DNA of 21,625 nt from Vicinamibacteria bacterium (GTDB taxonomy: Bacteria; Acidobacteriota; Vicinamibacteria; Vicinamibacterales; UBA2999): positions 1 to 21,625 of the forward strand of contig JAICEG010000021.1 of the NCBI GenBank assembly GCA_025924295.1. Reading direction: 5' to 3'. Positions 8,036 through 15,436 of the stretch are shown in pieces; position 1 is the first letter of the stretch, and the number at the start of each line of letters is the position of its first letter. The translations under genes were made by a program, and so were the position numbers. The notes under the pieces were generated by a model. The model worked only from the letters and a program-made list of their open reading frames with translations, was not told where the DNA came from and made no database searches.

Positions 8036-9385
8036 CTACGAACCTTGTGCGAGATTGGCGAACCGCGTCTGCTCGCGGAGGAACGCCAGCTTCACGACGC
8101 CGGTCGGGCCGTTGCGCTGCTTGGCCAGAATCAATTCCGCGGTCCCGGCATCTGGGCTGTTCGGATCGCGGTTGTACACATCGTCTCGATAGATCAGCAC
8201 GACCACGTCGGCGTCCTGTTCGAGGGCGCCCGACTCGCGCAGGTCGGACAACTGCGGGCGGTGGTCGGAACGCGATTCCGGGGCGCGACTCAACTGCGAC
8301 AGGACGATGATCGGGACGTTCAGTTCCTTGGCCAGCCCCTTGAGCGAGCGCGAAATCGAGGCGAGTTCCAGCGTGCGGTTCTCGAACCGTCCGCGACCGC
8401 TCATCAGCTGAATGTAGTCGATGACGATCAGGCTGAGCCCGTGCTCGGACTGCAGGCGACGCGACTTGGCGCGCATTTCGAGCACACCGATGCTCGCCGT
8501 GTCGTCGATGAACAGCTTCATCGAGTTCAGCTTCTCGAGGGCGTGCGAGATGCGGTGGTAGTCGTTGCCCCCGATCGCTCCGCTCATCAGGCGATGACCG
8601 TCGATCTGCGCCTCCGATGTCAGCAGGCGAAGAAACAGCGACTCCTTCGACATTTCAAGGCTGAAGAAGCCGACGACTTGCTCCTCGAGCGCGGCTACGT
8701 ATTGTGCGATGTTCAAGACCAGGCTGGTCTTCCCCATCGACGGCCGGGCGGCCACGATGATGAGATCGCCTGCCTGGAGGCCGCGCGTCATCTCGTCGAC
8801 GTCGACAAAGCCGGTGGGCACGCCGGTGATCAGGCGCTTCTGCTCGAACAGCTTTTCGATTTTCGGGAAGCTGTCCTTGACCAGATCCCGCATCGACACG
8901 AAGCCGGCCTTGAGCCGGTCGTCGGCCACGGCGAAGATCGCACTCTCCGCTTCGTCGAGGATGACGTCCGATTCCTGATCCGCTTCGTACGCGTTGGTGA
9001 CGATCTTGCTCGCGGCGTAGATCAGGTTACGTAGTGTTGATTTCTCTTTGACGATGCGCGCGTAGTACTCGACGTTGGTGGCGCGCGGCACGCCGTCGGC
9101 GAGTGACGCGACGTAGGCAGGCCCGCCGACCTCGTCCAGTTCGCCGGCGCGCGCCAGCTCTTCTTTCAGTGTGACGAAATCGATCGCGTCGTGTCGCTCA
9201 TTGAGGGCGACCATGCGATCGAAGATCCGGCGATGCGCATCACGATAGAAGTCGCCGCTGTCGATGACTTGCGCCGCGAGATTGAATGCGTCGTTGTGGA
9301 CCAGGATCGCGCCGAGAACCGAACGTTCGGCCTCGAGGTTGTGTGGAAGCGTGCGCTCCGCAGTCGCAACAGCGGTGTCAGGCAT
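8036..9385 (-). CDS. dnaB: Replicative DNA helicase DnaB
   Basis: A hexameric 5'-3' helicase at the replication fork. It has 449 residues, normal length with no intein. The N-terminal domain (about 12-115, from LPHNLEAERSVLGAIL) binds primase. The linker helix follows, then the RecA-like motor: Walker A ARPSMGKTS at 213-221, Walker B LIVIDYIQLM at 319-328, SQLSR at 363-367, and the arginine-finger region KQRNGPTG at 422-429. The ATG at 9383-9385 is supported by the family N-terminus. Upstream lies a 181-bp spacer holding a small palindrome. Downstream the large palindrome separates it from alr. Family assignment is certain. Confidence 0.98.
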   Translation of the reverse strand: MPDTAVATAERTLPHNLEAERSVLGAILVHNDAFNLAAQVIDSGDFYRDAHRRIFDRMVALNERHDAIDFVTLKEELARAGELDEVGGPAYVASLADGVPRATNVEYYARIVKEKSTLRNLIYAASKIVTNAYEADQESDVILDEAESAIFAVADDRLKAGFVSMRDLVKDSFPKIEKLFEQKRLITGVPTGFVDVDEMTRGLQAGDLIIVAARPSMGKTSLVLNIAQYVAALEEQVVGFFSLEMSKESLFLRLLTSEAQIDGHRLMSGAIGGNDYHRISHALEKLNSMKLFIDDTASIGVLEMRAKSRRLQSEHGLSLIVIDYIQLMSGRGRFENRTLELASISRSLKGLAKELNVPIIVLSQLSRAPESRSDHRPQLSDLRESGALEQDADVVVLIYRDDVYNRDPNSPDAGTAELILAKQRNGPTGVVKLAFLREQTRFANLAQGS

Positions 9386-9483
9386 CGACGAAGAATTTGT
9401 AAACGCGGGGTGACGAAGGATGGTATCGAGAATTCTTGCTTCTGGGCAGTGACCGAAGGATTGTTAAGAGCGCTGTCAACGCC

Positions 9484-9550
9484 CAACTCCCAACCTCCAA
9501 TGCCCAAACCGCTTCTGCGTTGGGAGTTGGGAGTTGGATGTTGGGAGTTG
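9484..9550. repeat. Inverted heptamer array between peroxiredoxin and dnaB
   Basis: The left arm 9484-9507 reads as three CAACTCC-type heptamers plus CAA. The right arm 9520-9550 is the reverse complement of four such heptamers plus CAA. The loop 9508-9519 has 12 nt. The arms match well except for exactly one missing 7-nt unit and a few substitutions. The element ends 16 bp from the peroxiredoxin stop and could form a hairpin in its 3' transcript, but there is no T-tract, so calling it a terminator would be speculative. The remainder of the spacer (9386-9483) shows no gene and no promoter I can defend. Confidence 0.8.
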
Positions 9551-9566
9551 ACGCGCGCAGCAGACC

Positions 9567-10034
9567 CTAGAGACTTGCGAGCGCCTGCTTTACCTGGTTG
9601 TAGTTCGGCTCGTTACGTGCATCTTCGAGAACTTCGGCGTGTCGCACGACACCGCTGCGGTCGATCACGAAGGTCGCACGCTTCGAGATGTCCTTCAGCC
9701 CGATCATGTCGGGGTTGACGACGCCGTACTGGCGGATCACGTCCTTGTTGAAGTCGCTGAGCAGTGGAAACTTCAAGCCTTGCGCATCGCCCCATGCCTT
9801 GAGCGAAAAGAACGTGTCGACCGTGATGCCAAGCACGGTGGCGTTGACCTTGTTCAGTTCGGAGGCCGAGTCGCGAAACGTGCACATCTCGATGGTGCAG
9901 GTGCCGCTGAACGCCGCCGGCATGAACGCCAGGACCACAGGCCCCTTCTTCAACTGCTCGCTGAGCGTGACGGGCTCTCGATCCTGATTCGGAAGGGTGA
10001 AATCTGGCGCCTTGGCGCCGACAGCTACCGACAT
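9567..10034 (-). CDS. Peroxiredoxin (thiol peroxidase, AhpC/TSA superfamily)
   Basis: A thioredoxin-fold enzyme that reduces H2O2 or organic peroxides in the cytoplasm. It has 155 residues from ATG 10032-10034, chosen because AGGAG lies 6 nt upstream; the frame remains open 15 codons further, without support. The peroxidatic cysteine is C46 in the PxxxT/SxxC-type motif P39-AAFSGT-C46. C51 lies five residues later, the spacing used for an intramolecular resolving cysteine in PrxQ/BCP-like enzymes. No separate resolving domain is present. The start resembles AhpE/BCP proteins (VGAKAPDFTLPNQD). It is probably regenerated by thioredoxin. It is the most upstream gene of the left minus-strand block and divergent from the MFS genes. 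Confidence 0.92.
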   Translation of the reverse strand: MSVAVGAKAPDFTLPNQDREPVTLSEQLKKGPVVLAFMPAAFSGTCTIEMCTFRDSASELNKVNATVLGITVDTFFSLKAWGDAQGLKFPLLSDFNKDVIRQYGVVNPDMIGLKDISKRATFVIDRSGVVRHAEVLEDARNEPNYNQVKQALASL

Positions 10035-10082
10035 TCCTGACTCCTTTCCCGGCTGACCCGGTCGACAGAAGACGAACATGAC

Positions 10083-10088
10083 ATTCTA
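10083..10088 (-). promoter_or_regulatory. Possible -10 element for the peroxiredoxin gene
   Basis: The 189-bp divergent spacer 10035-10223 lies between the peroxiredoxin and MFS genes. On the minus strand it holds TAGAAT about 49 nt before the peroxiredoxin ATG. No good -35 box accompanies it. On the plus strand TTGACC (10103-10108) is a possible -35 without a clear -10. Nothing else is recognisable in the spacer. Confidence 0.25.
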
Positions 10089-10223
10089 GCGGGTTACGTG
10101 GCTTGACCGCATCATGACGCTCGGGCTACGGTCTACGGACTTCTGCGGATGCTCTTTCAGGTTACCGGCAACTGCCCGCTGCCTGTCAGCTACCGCTTAC
10201 TGAGTGCGGAGGATTCAGGGTTC

Positions 10224-11513
10224 ATGGAGGCTCGCGCAACGCAGACTGCGACCGCCGTTGGCACAGACGTGCCGTGGTATCGCACCGTCACGCGAGAGCA
10301 GTGGCGTGTCCTGATGGCGGCGAAGTTCGGCTGGATGCTCGACGCCATGGACTTCATGCTCTACACCGTGGCGGTCCAGCAGCTGCGCGCGTACTTCGGG
10401 TTCGGCGACGACGTGGCGGGAATGCTCGGGACCGTCACGCTCGTCATGTCAGGTGTCGGCGGCACGATCTTCGGCTACGTCGCCGACCGCTTTGGCCGCA
10501 CGCGCGCGCTGATGGCGACGATTCTGATCTTCTCGCTGGCATCGCTGGGTGCGGCCAGTTCGCAGACGGTCATCCAGCTTCTGTTGTGGCGCGCACTGCT
10601 CGGCATCGGCATGGGTGGTGAGTGGGCCTCGGGCGCGGTGCTGGTCAGCGAAACGTGGCCGGCTGCCCTTCGCAACAAAGCCATCAGCATCATGCAGTCG
10701 GGCTGGGCGCTCGGTTACCTGCTGGCGGCAGTATCAGGCGCGCTGATTCTCGGGGTGCCGGCCTTTGGAAACGAGGGATGGCGTGTGTTGTTCCTCGTCG
10801 GCGTGATACCGGCGTTCTTCACGCTCTGGATTCGCCGCTACGTCAAGGAGCCCGAGGCGTGGACGCACAGGCGCCGATCCCCCCGCGGCAAGAACCCGTT
10901 CGCCGAGATCTTCGGGCCCACGTTGATTCGCCGAACGCTCCTCATCATCCTGATCGGTGCGTCGGTGCAGTTCGCCAACTGGGGTGTGTTCTTCTGGTTG
11001 CCGGCATTCCTGGCACGGCCCATCGAACAGGGGGGCGCCGGCATGGGCATCGTCAGCTCGCTGTGGTGGCTCGTTCCCGTTCAGATCGGTGCCTATATCG
11101 GGTATCTGACGTTTGGCTTCATCGCCGACCTCATCGGGCGCCGTCAGGCGTTCGTCCTCTACATGCTCGCCGCGGCCATCGTCGTTCCTATCTACGGCCA
11201 GATGGCCGGCAACGCGACGATGCTGCTGGTGCTGGGTCCCCTGGTCGGGTACTTCGGCTACGGTTACTTCAGCATGTTCGGCGGCTTCGTCGCAGAGTTG
11301 TATCCTGCCGCAGTTCGCGCCACCGGGCAGGGCACGAGCTACAACATCGGACGCATGGCGGGTGCCATTGCGCCGTACACCATCGGAGCGCTCGCCACGA
11401 CGTTCGGCATCGGCATCGGAGTCGCCCTCAGCATCACGTCGGCGTTCTTCGTTCTCGCGGCGCTTCTGATCTTCACGCTCCCCGACCGCAGCGGTCAGGC
11501 ACTAGAGGCATAG
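10224..11513 (+). CDS. MFS transporter, sialate/aromatic-acid (SHS/AAHS)-like
   Basis: An inner-membrane secondary transporter of about 429 residues with 12 expected transmembrane helices. Motif A occurs in both halves: GYVADRFGRTRAL after helix 2 and GFIADLIGRRQAF in the second half. GIGMGGEWASGAVLVSE and MQSGWALGYLLAA are typical of the sialate/lactate and aromatic-acid:H+ symporter groups, so the likely cargo is a small carboxylate imported with protons. I prefer ATG 10224 (GGAGG 11 nt upstream, sequence then MEARATQTATAVG) over an earlier in-frame ATG at 10149, whose extra 25 residues are not transporter-like. The second MFS gene follows after 9 bp, suggesting an operon. The substrate cannot be assigned. 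Confidence 0.88.
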   Translation: MEARATQTATAVGTDVPWYRTVTREQWRVLMAAKFGWMLDAMDFMLYTVAVQQLRAYFGFGDDVAGMLGTVTLVMSGVGGTIFGYVADRFGRTRALMATILIFSLASLGAASSQTVIQLLLWRALLGIGMGGEWASGAVLVSETWPAALRNKAISIMQSGWALGYLLAAVSGALILGVPAFGNEGWRVLFLVGVIPAFFTLWIRRYVKEPEAWTHRRRSPRGKNPFAEIFGPTLIRRTLLIILIGASVQFANWGVFFWLPAFLARPIEQGGAGMGIVSSLWWLVPVQIGAYIGYLTFGFIADLIGRRQAFVLYMLAAAIVVPIYGQMAGNATMLLVLGPLVGYFGYGYFSMFGGFVAELYPAAVRATGQGTSYNIGRMAGAIAPYTIGALATTFGIGIGVALSITSAFFVLAALLIFTLPDRSGQALEA

Positions 11514-11522
11514 CAGGTCACG

Positions 11523-12758
11523 ATGAGTACACCGACGACGGTTCGTACGGGTGGAGCGACGGGGCAGGCTGCCGGTTGGCAGATGTGGGTGCCTTGCATC
11601 GGCATGGCGCTCTGCTCGTGGCTCTCGTTCGTGGACCGCGGCGTGCTTGGTGTGCTGGCGCCGACGATCCTCAAAGACACCGGGATGACGCCGGCGCAGC
11701 TGGGGGACGTCGTCTTCTACTTCTTCCTCGCCTACACCTTCGGCAACCCGCTGTGGGGCTCGATCATCGATCGCGTGGGGCTGCGCGTCGGTATGCTGCT
11801 CGCCGTCGCGCTGTGGACGGCAGCCAGCGCGTCGCACGCCGCGATGAGCGGCTTCCTCGGGTTCGCGATCGCCCGCGCGCTGCTGGGCATCGGCGAGGGC
11901 GCGACGTTCCCGGGCGGGCTGCGAACGGCGGTCGAGTCGCTGCCCGCCAACCTGCGCGCGCGTGGTATCGCCACGTCCTTCAGCGGCGGCACGATCGGCG
12001 CCATCGTCACGCCTCTGATGATGGTGCCCATCTCCGTCGCGTACGGCTGGCGCGCGGCATTCATCGTCACCGGCCTGCTCGGCGCGGGGTGGCTACTCCT
12101 CTGGGTGGTGATCGCGCGGCCACCGTATTTGCCGGCGTCGGAGCGGCGGTCGTCGAAGCTCGAATGGCCCAACCCGTTCGAGCTGCGGTTCTGGGCACTC
12201 GTGTTCAGCTACGCCCTGCCTGCGATTGCACCGGGTCCAATCCTCAACCTGTTTCCGCTGTACCTGACCTCCGGTCTCGGGCTGTCTCAGGGTCAGCTGG
12301 GCAGCATCTTCTGGATCCCGCCGGCGGCGTGGGGCGTGGGCTACTTCGTCGGCGGCTGGGCGGCGGATCGATTCGCGGCGGACAACAAGCGCCCGGTCGG
12401 CATGTTCGTGCTCCTGGCGATCGCTGCGCTCGCCTTCGGCTTCACACCGTACCTGGCATCGGTGCCAGCGGCCATCGCCCTGATGTCGTGGGCGTGCTTC
12501 ATCGGCGGCGGCTTCCAGATGCTGGCGCTGAAGGTCGGCTCGTATGCGTTCCCGCGCGAGCAGGCGGCGATGATGTCAGGCATCGCGTCGGGCTCGTGGT
12601 CGCTGGTGAACGCCGGACTCGCCCCGTTCATCGGGCGCTTCTTCGGCGCGCAGCAGTGGGCGGAAGCATTCTGGCTTGTGGCGCTATGCCCGGTCGTCGG
12701 TGTTGCGACCTGGATGGTGCTGAGTCGCGGTCAGACGGTCGCGACGGCCCGCTCGTAG
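11523..12758 (+). CDS. MFS transporter, anion:cation symporter (ACS)-like
   Basis: A second major-facilitator permease, 411 residues and 12 expected helices, but of a different branch from its neighbour. It has SFVDRGVLGVLAPTI in the first helix region, GIGEGATFPGGL in helix 4-5, YGWRAAFIVTG in helix 6, and GGWAADRF in the second half. These are the landmarks of the hexuronate/glucarate/phthalate (ACS) family, which import organic anions with H+ or Na+. The ATG at 11523 is 9 bp after the previous stop, with only a weak AGG upstream. It ends convergently against the AraC-DinB gene, with hairpin-forming DNA between them. Organic-acid uptake is likely; the exact substrate is unknown. Confidence 0.87.
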   Translation: MSTPTTVRTGGATGQAAGWQMWVPCIGMALCSWLSFVDRGVLGVLAPTILKDTGMTPAQLGDVVFYFFLAYTFGNPLWGSIIDRVGLRVGMLLAVALWTAASASHAAMSGFLGFAIARALLGIGEGATFPGGLRTAVESLPANLRARGIATSFSGGTIGAIVTPLMMVPISVAYGWRAAFIVTGLLGAGWLLLWVVIARPPYLPASERRSSKLEWPNPFELRFWALVFSYALPAIAPGPILNLFPLYLTSGLGLSQGQLGSIFWIPPAAWGVGYFVGGWAADRFAADNKRPVGMFVLLAIAALAFGFTPYLASVPAAIALMSWACFIGGGFQMLALKVGSYAFPREQAAMMSGIASGSWSLVNAGLAPFIGRFFGAQQWAEAFWLVALCPVVGVATWMVLSRGQTVATARS

Positions 12759-12763
12759 CCGCC

Positions 12764-12820
12764 GGTCTTCAGACCCGCCGTCGAGTACGCCGCGCATCAG
12801 GGCGGGTCCGAAGACCCGCC
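12764..12820. terminator. Hairpin cluster between convergent genes, likely bidirectional terminator
   Basis: Two inverted copies of a GGTCTTC[A/G]GACCCGCC unit face each other. One is 12764-12779 on plus; the other is 12801-12820, read on minus. The second is a perfect 8-bp stem with a 4-nt loop: CGAA on plus, UUCG closed by C-G on minus, the extra-stable tetraloop form. GACCCGCC at 12772-12779 can also pair with 12801-12808. The position between the ends of a plus and a minus gene fits transcription termination. There is no T-run, so rho-independent function is inferred, not shown. Confidence 0.55.
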
Positions 12821-12829
12821 CCACGCCGT

Positions 12830-13786
12830 TCACTTCACCGCAGCAAGACTCGCTTCGTACTCAGTCGGACAGCCGAAGCCCTCGACCTTCACACCCATGC
12901 GCCGCAACGCATCGAGCGCGAGCAGGCGCTGGTAGGTGTTGAAGGTGATCACGTGCGCGAACATGCCGCCGAACGAGAACGTCTCCGGTGGCTCGCAGAG
13001 CGCGTCGACAAAGGTGTCGCCCCAGGCGTTGCGCTTCCGTACATCCCCGAGTATCCGGCTGAACTCGGCGTCCGCTCTCTCGAGCCGTGCGAGCAACGCA
13101 TCCGGCGTGCCCTGCTCCGGCGCTTCCGCGTTGAGATCCGGCAGTGAGCCGCCGTTCAGCGCAGCTGTCCAGATCTCCTTGGTCTGAACGAGTCTCCGTA
13201 GCAGATCGCGCAGGCTCTGCGCCGGCGAGTCCCACGGGAACACGCGTGGCTGATTGCCGAGCGGCGCATCCAGTTGCTCGGGCCTGAGCGCGCGCGCATG
13301 CTCCAGCAGTTTCCTGACGTGAAACGATTCGGCACCCGCAAACATGTCATACAGATCCATGTCGTCACCCTCCGAGCGGTCCACCTTCGCTGAAGCTGCG
13401 GCGGACAGGGACGTTGGAGCGCAGAAGTGAATCGCCCCGGGCGCGGGAAGATGGAAGTGCGTGGCTCCCATGCGCCGGTACAGGCTGGGCGAGATGCGGA
13501 ATGCCTTGCGGAACGCTCGCGTGAAGGCTTCGAGCGATCCATAGCCGGCGTCGAGAGCGATGTGCGTCACCGAATGACGCGTCCGCCCAAGCTGCCAGGC
13601 CGCCCGCTCCAGCAGCAACCGCCGCCGCATCGCTGCGGGTGTTTCATCGATGACCGCGCGGAAGACCCGGAAGAACTGCGTCCGGCTGGAATAGGCCCGC
13701 CGCGCGAGCGTGTTGCTGTCACCTTTGTCGTCCAGCGAGTCCCGCACTACGGCGGAGAGCCGTTCAGCGTCAAGGCGTGCGCTCAT
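12830..13786 (-). CDS. AraC-type regulator fused to a DinB-like domain
   Basis: A 318-residue protein. Residues about 10-106 form a double helix-turn-helix of the AraC/XylS type: LARRAYSSRTQFFRVFRAVI for the first HTH, then HSVTHIALDAGYGSLEAFTRAF and RKAFRISPSLYRR for the second. Residues about 143-300 resemble a DinB four-helix bundle (DLYDMFAGAESFHVRKLLEH ... GGMFAHVITFNTYQR). DinB proteins usually coordinate a metal through a His in helix 1 and HxxxH(xxxH) in helix 3. Here H278 remains but the following positions are F282 and Q286, so the metal site looks degenerate. The ATG at 13784-13786 has AGGA 3-4 nt upstream and overlaps a perfect palindrome. It may regulate the neighbouring operon or the permeases. 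Such fusions are known in outline. Confidence 0.85.
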   Translation of the reverse strand: MSARLDAERLSAVVRDSLDDKGDSNTLARRAYSSRTQFFRVFRAVIDETPAAMRRRLLLERAAWQLGRTRHSVTHIALDAGYGSLEAFTRAFRKAFRISPSLYRRMGATHFHLPAPGAIHFCAPTSLSAAASAKVDRSEGDDMDLYDMFAGAESFHVRKLLEHARALRPEQLDAPLGNQPRVFPWDSPAQSLRDLLRRLVQTKEIWTAALNGGSLPDLNAEAPEQGTPDALLARLERADAEFSRILGDVRKRNAWGDTFVDALCEPPETFSFGGMFAHVITFNTYQRLLALDALRRMGVKVEGFGCPTEYEASLAAVK

Positions 13787-13788
13787 GT

Positions 13789-13802
13789 GTCCTGCTCAGG
13801 AC
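13789..13802. promoter_or_regulatory. Perfect 14-bp palindrome at the regulator's ribosome-binding site
   Basis: GTCCTG-CT-CAGGAC lies 2 nt before the AraC-DinB start codon and covers its AGGA ribosome-binding sequence. The central gap of 2 nt is too small for an RNA hairpin, so if functional it would be a protein-binding site. AraC proteins usually bind direct rather than inverted repeats, so this could be chance. Confidence 0.3.
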
Positions 13803-13862
13803 GACTGTAAAGCGACGGGACGCCGGCGACCTGACCTTGCGTCCCAAAATGACGAGGACGAG

Positions 13863-13897
13863 TTCTTCGTTCTTCGTTCTTCGTTCTTCGTTCTTCA
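13863..13897. repeat. Tandem heptamer array at the 3' end of the aldehyde dehydrogenase gene
   Basis: Five consecutive TTCTTCG units are seen, the last ending in A instead of G. On the coding (minus) strand the first unit contains the TGA stop of the dehydrogenase, so the array begins exactly at the gene end. The rest of the spacer to the AraC-DinB start (13787-13862) contains only the 14-bp palindrome. Confidence 0.9.
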
Positions 13898-15379
13898 GAT
13901 CCCGCCGAGGCAGAGGTACTTGATCTCGAGATACTCCTCGATTCCGTACTTGGATCCTTCGCGGCCGAGGCCGGATTCCTTCACGCCGCCAAACGGCGCG
14001 ACTTCGGTCGAGATGAGGCCGGTATTGATCCCGACCATTCCGGACTCGAGCGCTTCGGCCACGCGCCACACGCGTCCGATGTCGCGGCCGTAGAAGTACG
14101 CGGCCAGCCCGAACTCGGTGTCGTTGGCCATCGCAACGGCTTCGTCTTCCGTCTTGAACCGGAAGAGCGGAGCGACCGGACCGAACGTCTCTTCTTTTGC
14201 CACCATCATGGCGGGCGTCACGTTCACAATCACAGTTGGTTCGAAGAAGCGGCCGCCCAGTGCGTGGCGCTTGCCCCCCAGCACGACTTTCGCGCCCTTG
14301 GTGACGGCGTCGGTGATGTGCTCCTCGACCTTTGCGACTGCCTTGTCGTCGATGAGCGGACCCAGCGTCGCCCCAGCCTCGAGACCAGGTGCCGGCTTCA
14401 GCTTCTTGACCGCCTCGGACAGCTTGCTCGCGAATGCGTCGTAGACGCCGTCCTGCACGTAGATCCGGTTCACAGACACACAGGTCTGCCCGGTGTTCCG
14501 GTACTTTGAAGCAATCGCACCTTCCACGGCCGCGTCCAGATCGGCATCGTCGAACACGATGAATGGTGCGTTGCCCCCGAGTTCGAGCGACAACTTCTTC
14601 ACCGTCTGCGCGCACTGCGCCATCAACATCTTGCCGACTTCAGTGGAACCGGTGAACGAGACCTTCTTCACGATCGGATTCGCCGTGAGCTCACTACCGA
14701 TCTCGCCGGCCGAACCGGTGATGACGTTGAACACGCCCTTCGGGATGCCGGCACGCTCGGCGAGTTCGGCGAGCGCGAGCGCCGAGAAGGGCGTCTGGGA
14801 CGCGGGCTTGAGGACCACGGTGCATCCAGCGGCGATAGCGGGGCCGGCCTTGCGCGTGATCATCGCCAGCGGGAAGTTCCACGGCGTGATGCACGCAACG
14901 ACGCCGATCGGCTGCTTGATGACGAGGATCCGCTGGTCGGCCTGCTGGCCGGGAATAGTGTCGCCGTAGACACGCTTGGCCTCTTCCGCGAACCACTCGA
15001 GGAACGACGCGGCGTAGACGACCTCCCCCTTCGACTCGGCGAGCACCTTGCCCTGCTCGGTCGTCATCAGGCGAGCGAGATCGTCCTGATGCTGCAGCAT
15101 CAGCTCGTACCATTTCCTGACGGCGGCAGCGCGTTCCTTCGCGGTCTTCTTCCGCCATGCGGGAAGCGCGCGATCGGCAGCCTCGATGGCCGCGCGCGTC
15201 TCGGCCGCGCCGAGCCTTGGGACAGTGCCGATCACTTCGCCGGTCGCCGGGTTGTCCACCGCGATGGTGCCGCCCGGCTGCGCCTTGATCCATGCGCCGT
15301 CGACGTAACACGACTGCCGGAACAACTTGGGATCGCTGAGCGTGATGCCGGTGGAAACTGTGGGGGATGTCGTTGCCAA
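13895..15379 (-). CDS. gabD: NAD(P)-dependent aldehyde dehydrogenase, succinate-semialdehyde type (GabD-like)
   Basis: Oxidises an aldehyde, most likely succinate semialdehyde or a related short semialdehyde, to the acid. It has 494 residues with the full catalytic set: N168 in TPWNFP, E266 in LELGGNAPF, and the nucleophile C300 in NTGQTCVSVNR. The NAD(P)-binding FTGSTEVGK is at 242-250 and KEETFGPV is near the C-terminus. The N-terminus SDPKLFRQSCYVDGAW is characteristic of the SSADH subfamily. There is no ATG or GTG near it, so TTG at 15377-15379 is the likely start; the frame is open back to the stop of the SDR gene. It is the last gene of the right-hand operon, 57 bp after the SDR. Exact substrate is inferred from family only. 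Confidence 0.9.
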   Translation of the reverse strand: MATTSPTVSTGITLSDPKLFRQSCYVDGAWIKAQPGGTIAVDNPATGEVIGTVPRLGAAETRAAIEAADRALPAWRKKTAKERAAAVRKWYELMLQHQDDLARLMTTEQGKVLAESKGEVVYAASFLEWFAEEAKRVYGDTIPGQQADQRILVIKQPIGVVACITPWNFPLAMITRKAGPAIAAGCTVVLKPASQTPFSALALAELAERAGIPKGVFNVITGSAGEIGSELTANPIVKKVSFTGSTEVGKMLMAQCAQTVKKLSLELGGNAPFIVFDDADLDAAVEGAIASKYRNTGQTCVSVNRIYVQDGVYDAFASKLSEAVKKLKPAPGLEAGATLGPLIDDKAVAKVEEHITDAVTKGAKVVLGGKRHALGGRFFEPTVIVNVTPAMMVAKEETFGPVAPLFRFKTEDEAVAMANDTEFGLAAYFYGRDIGRVWRVAEALESGMVGINTGLISTEVAPFGGVKESGLGREGSKYGIEEYLEIKYLCLGGI

Positions 15380-15436
15380 AACAAGCCTGCCTATCGAAGG
15401 TCGTCGAATGTCCTGATCAAATGACTCCCGACCCCA

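Noticed and set aside
9474..9479. TTGACA on the minus strand upstream of dnaB
   Set aside because: A perfect -35 hexamer, but the 16-19 nt spaced positions hold no -10-like sequence (TCGGTC at 17 nt), so no promoter is called.
10149..10223. Earlier ATG for the first MFS gene
   Set aside because: The extra 25 residues (MLFQVTGNCPLPVSYRLLSA...) do not resemble a transporter N-terminus, and GGAGG precedes the later ATG.
10622..13147. An 841-codon open frame on the plus strand across both MFS genes and into the AraC-DinB gene
   Set aside because: It is out of frame with two clear transporters, is Arg/His-rich as expected from shifted GC-rich codons, and shows no domain.
13770..15311. Alternative minus-strand frames within the aldehyde dehydrogenase gene
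   Set aside because: The catalytic N, E and C residues all lie in the 13895-15379 frame; the others are Arg-rich shifts.
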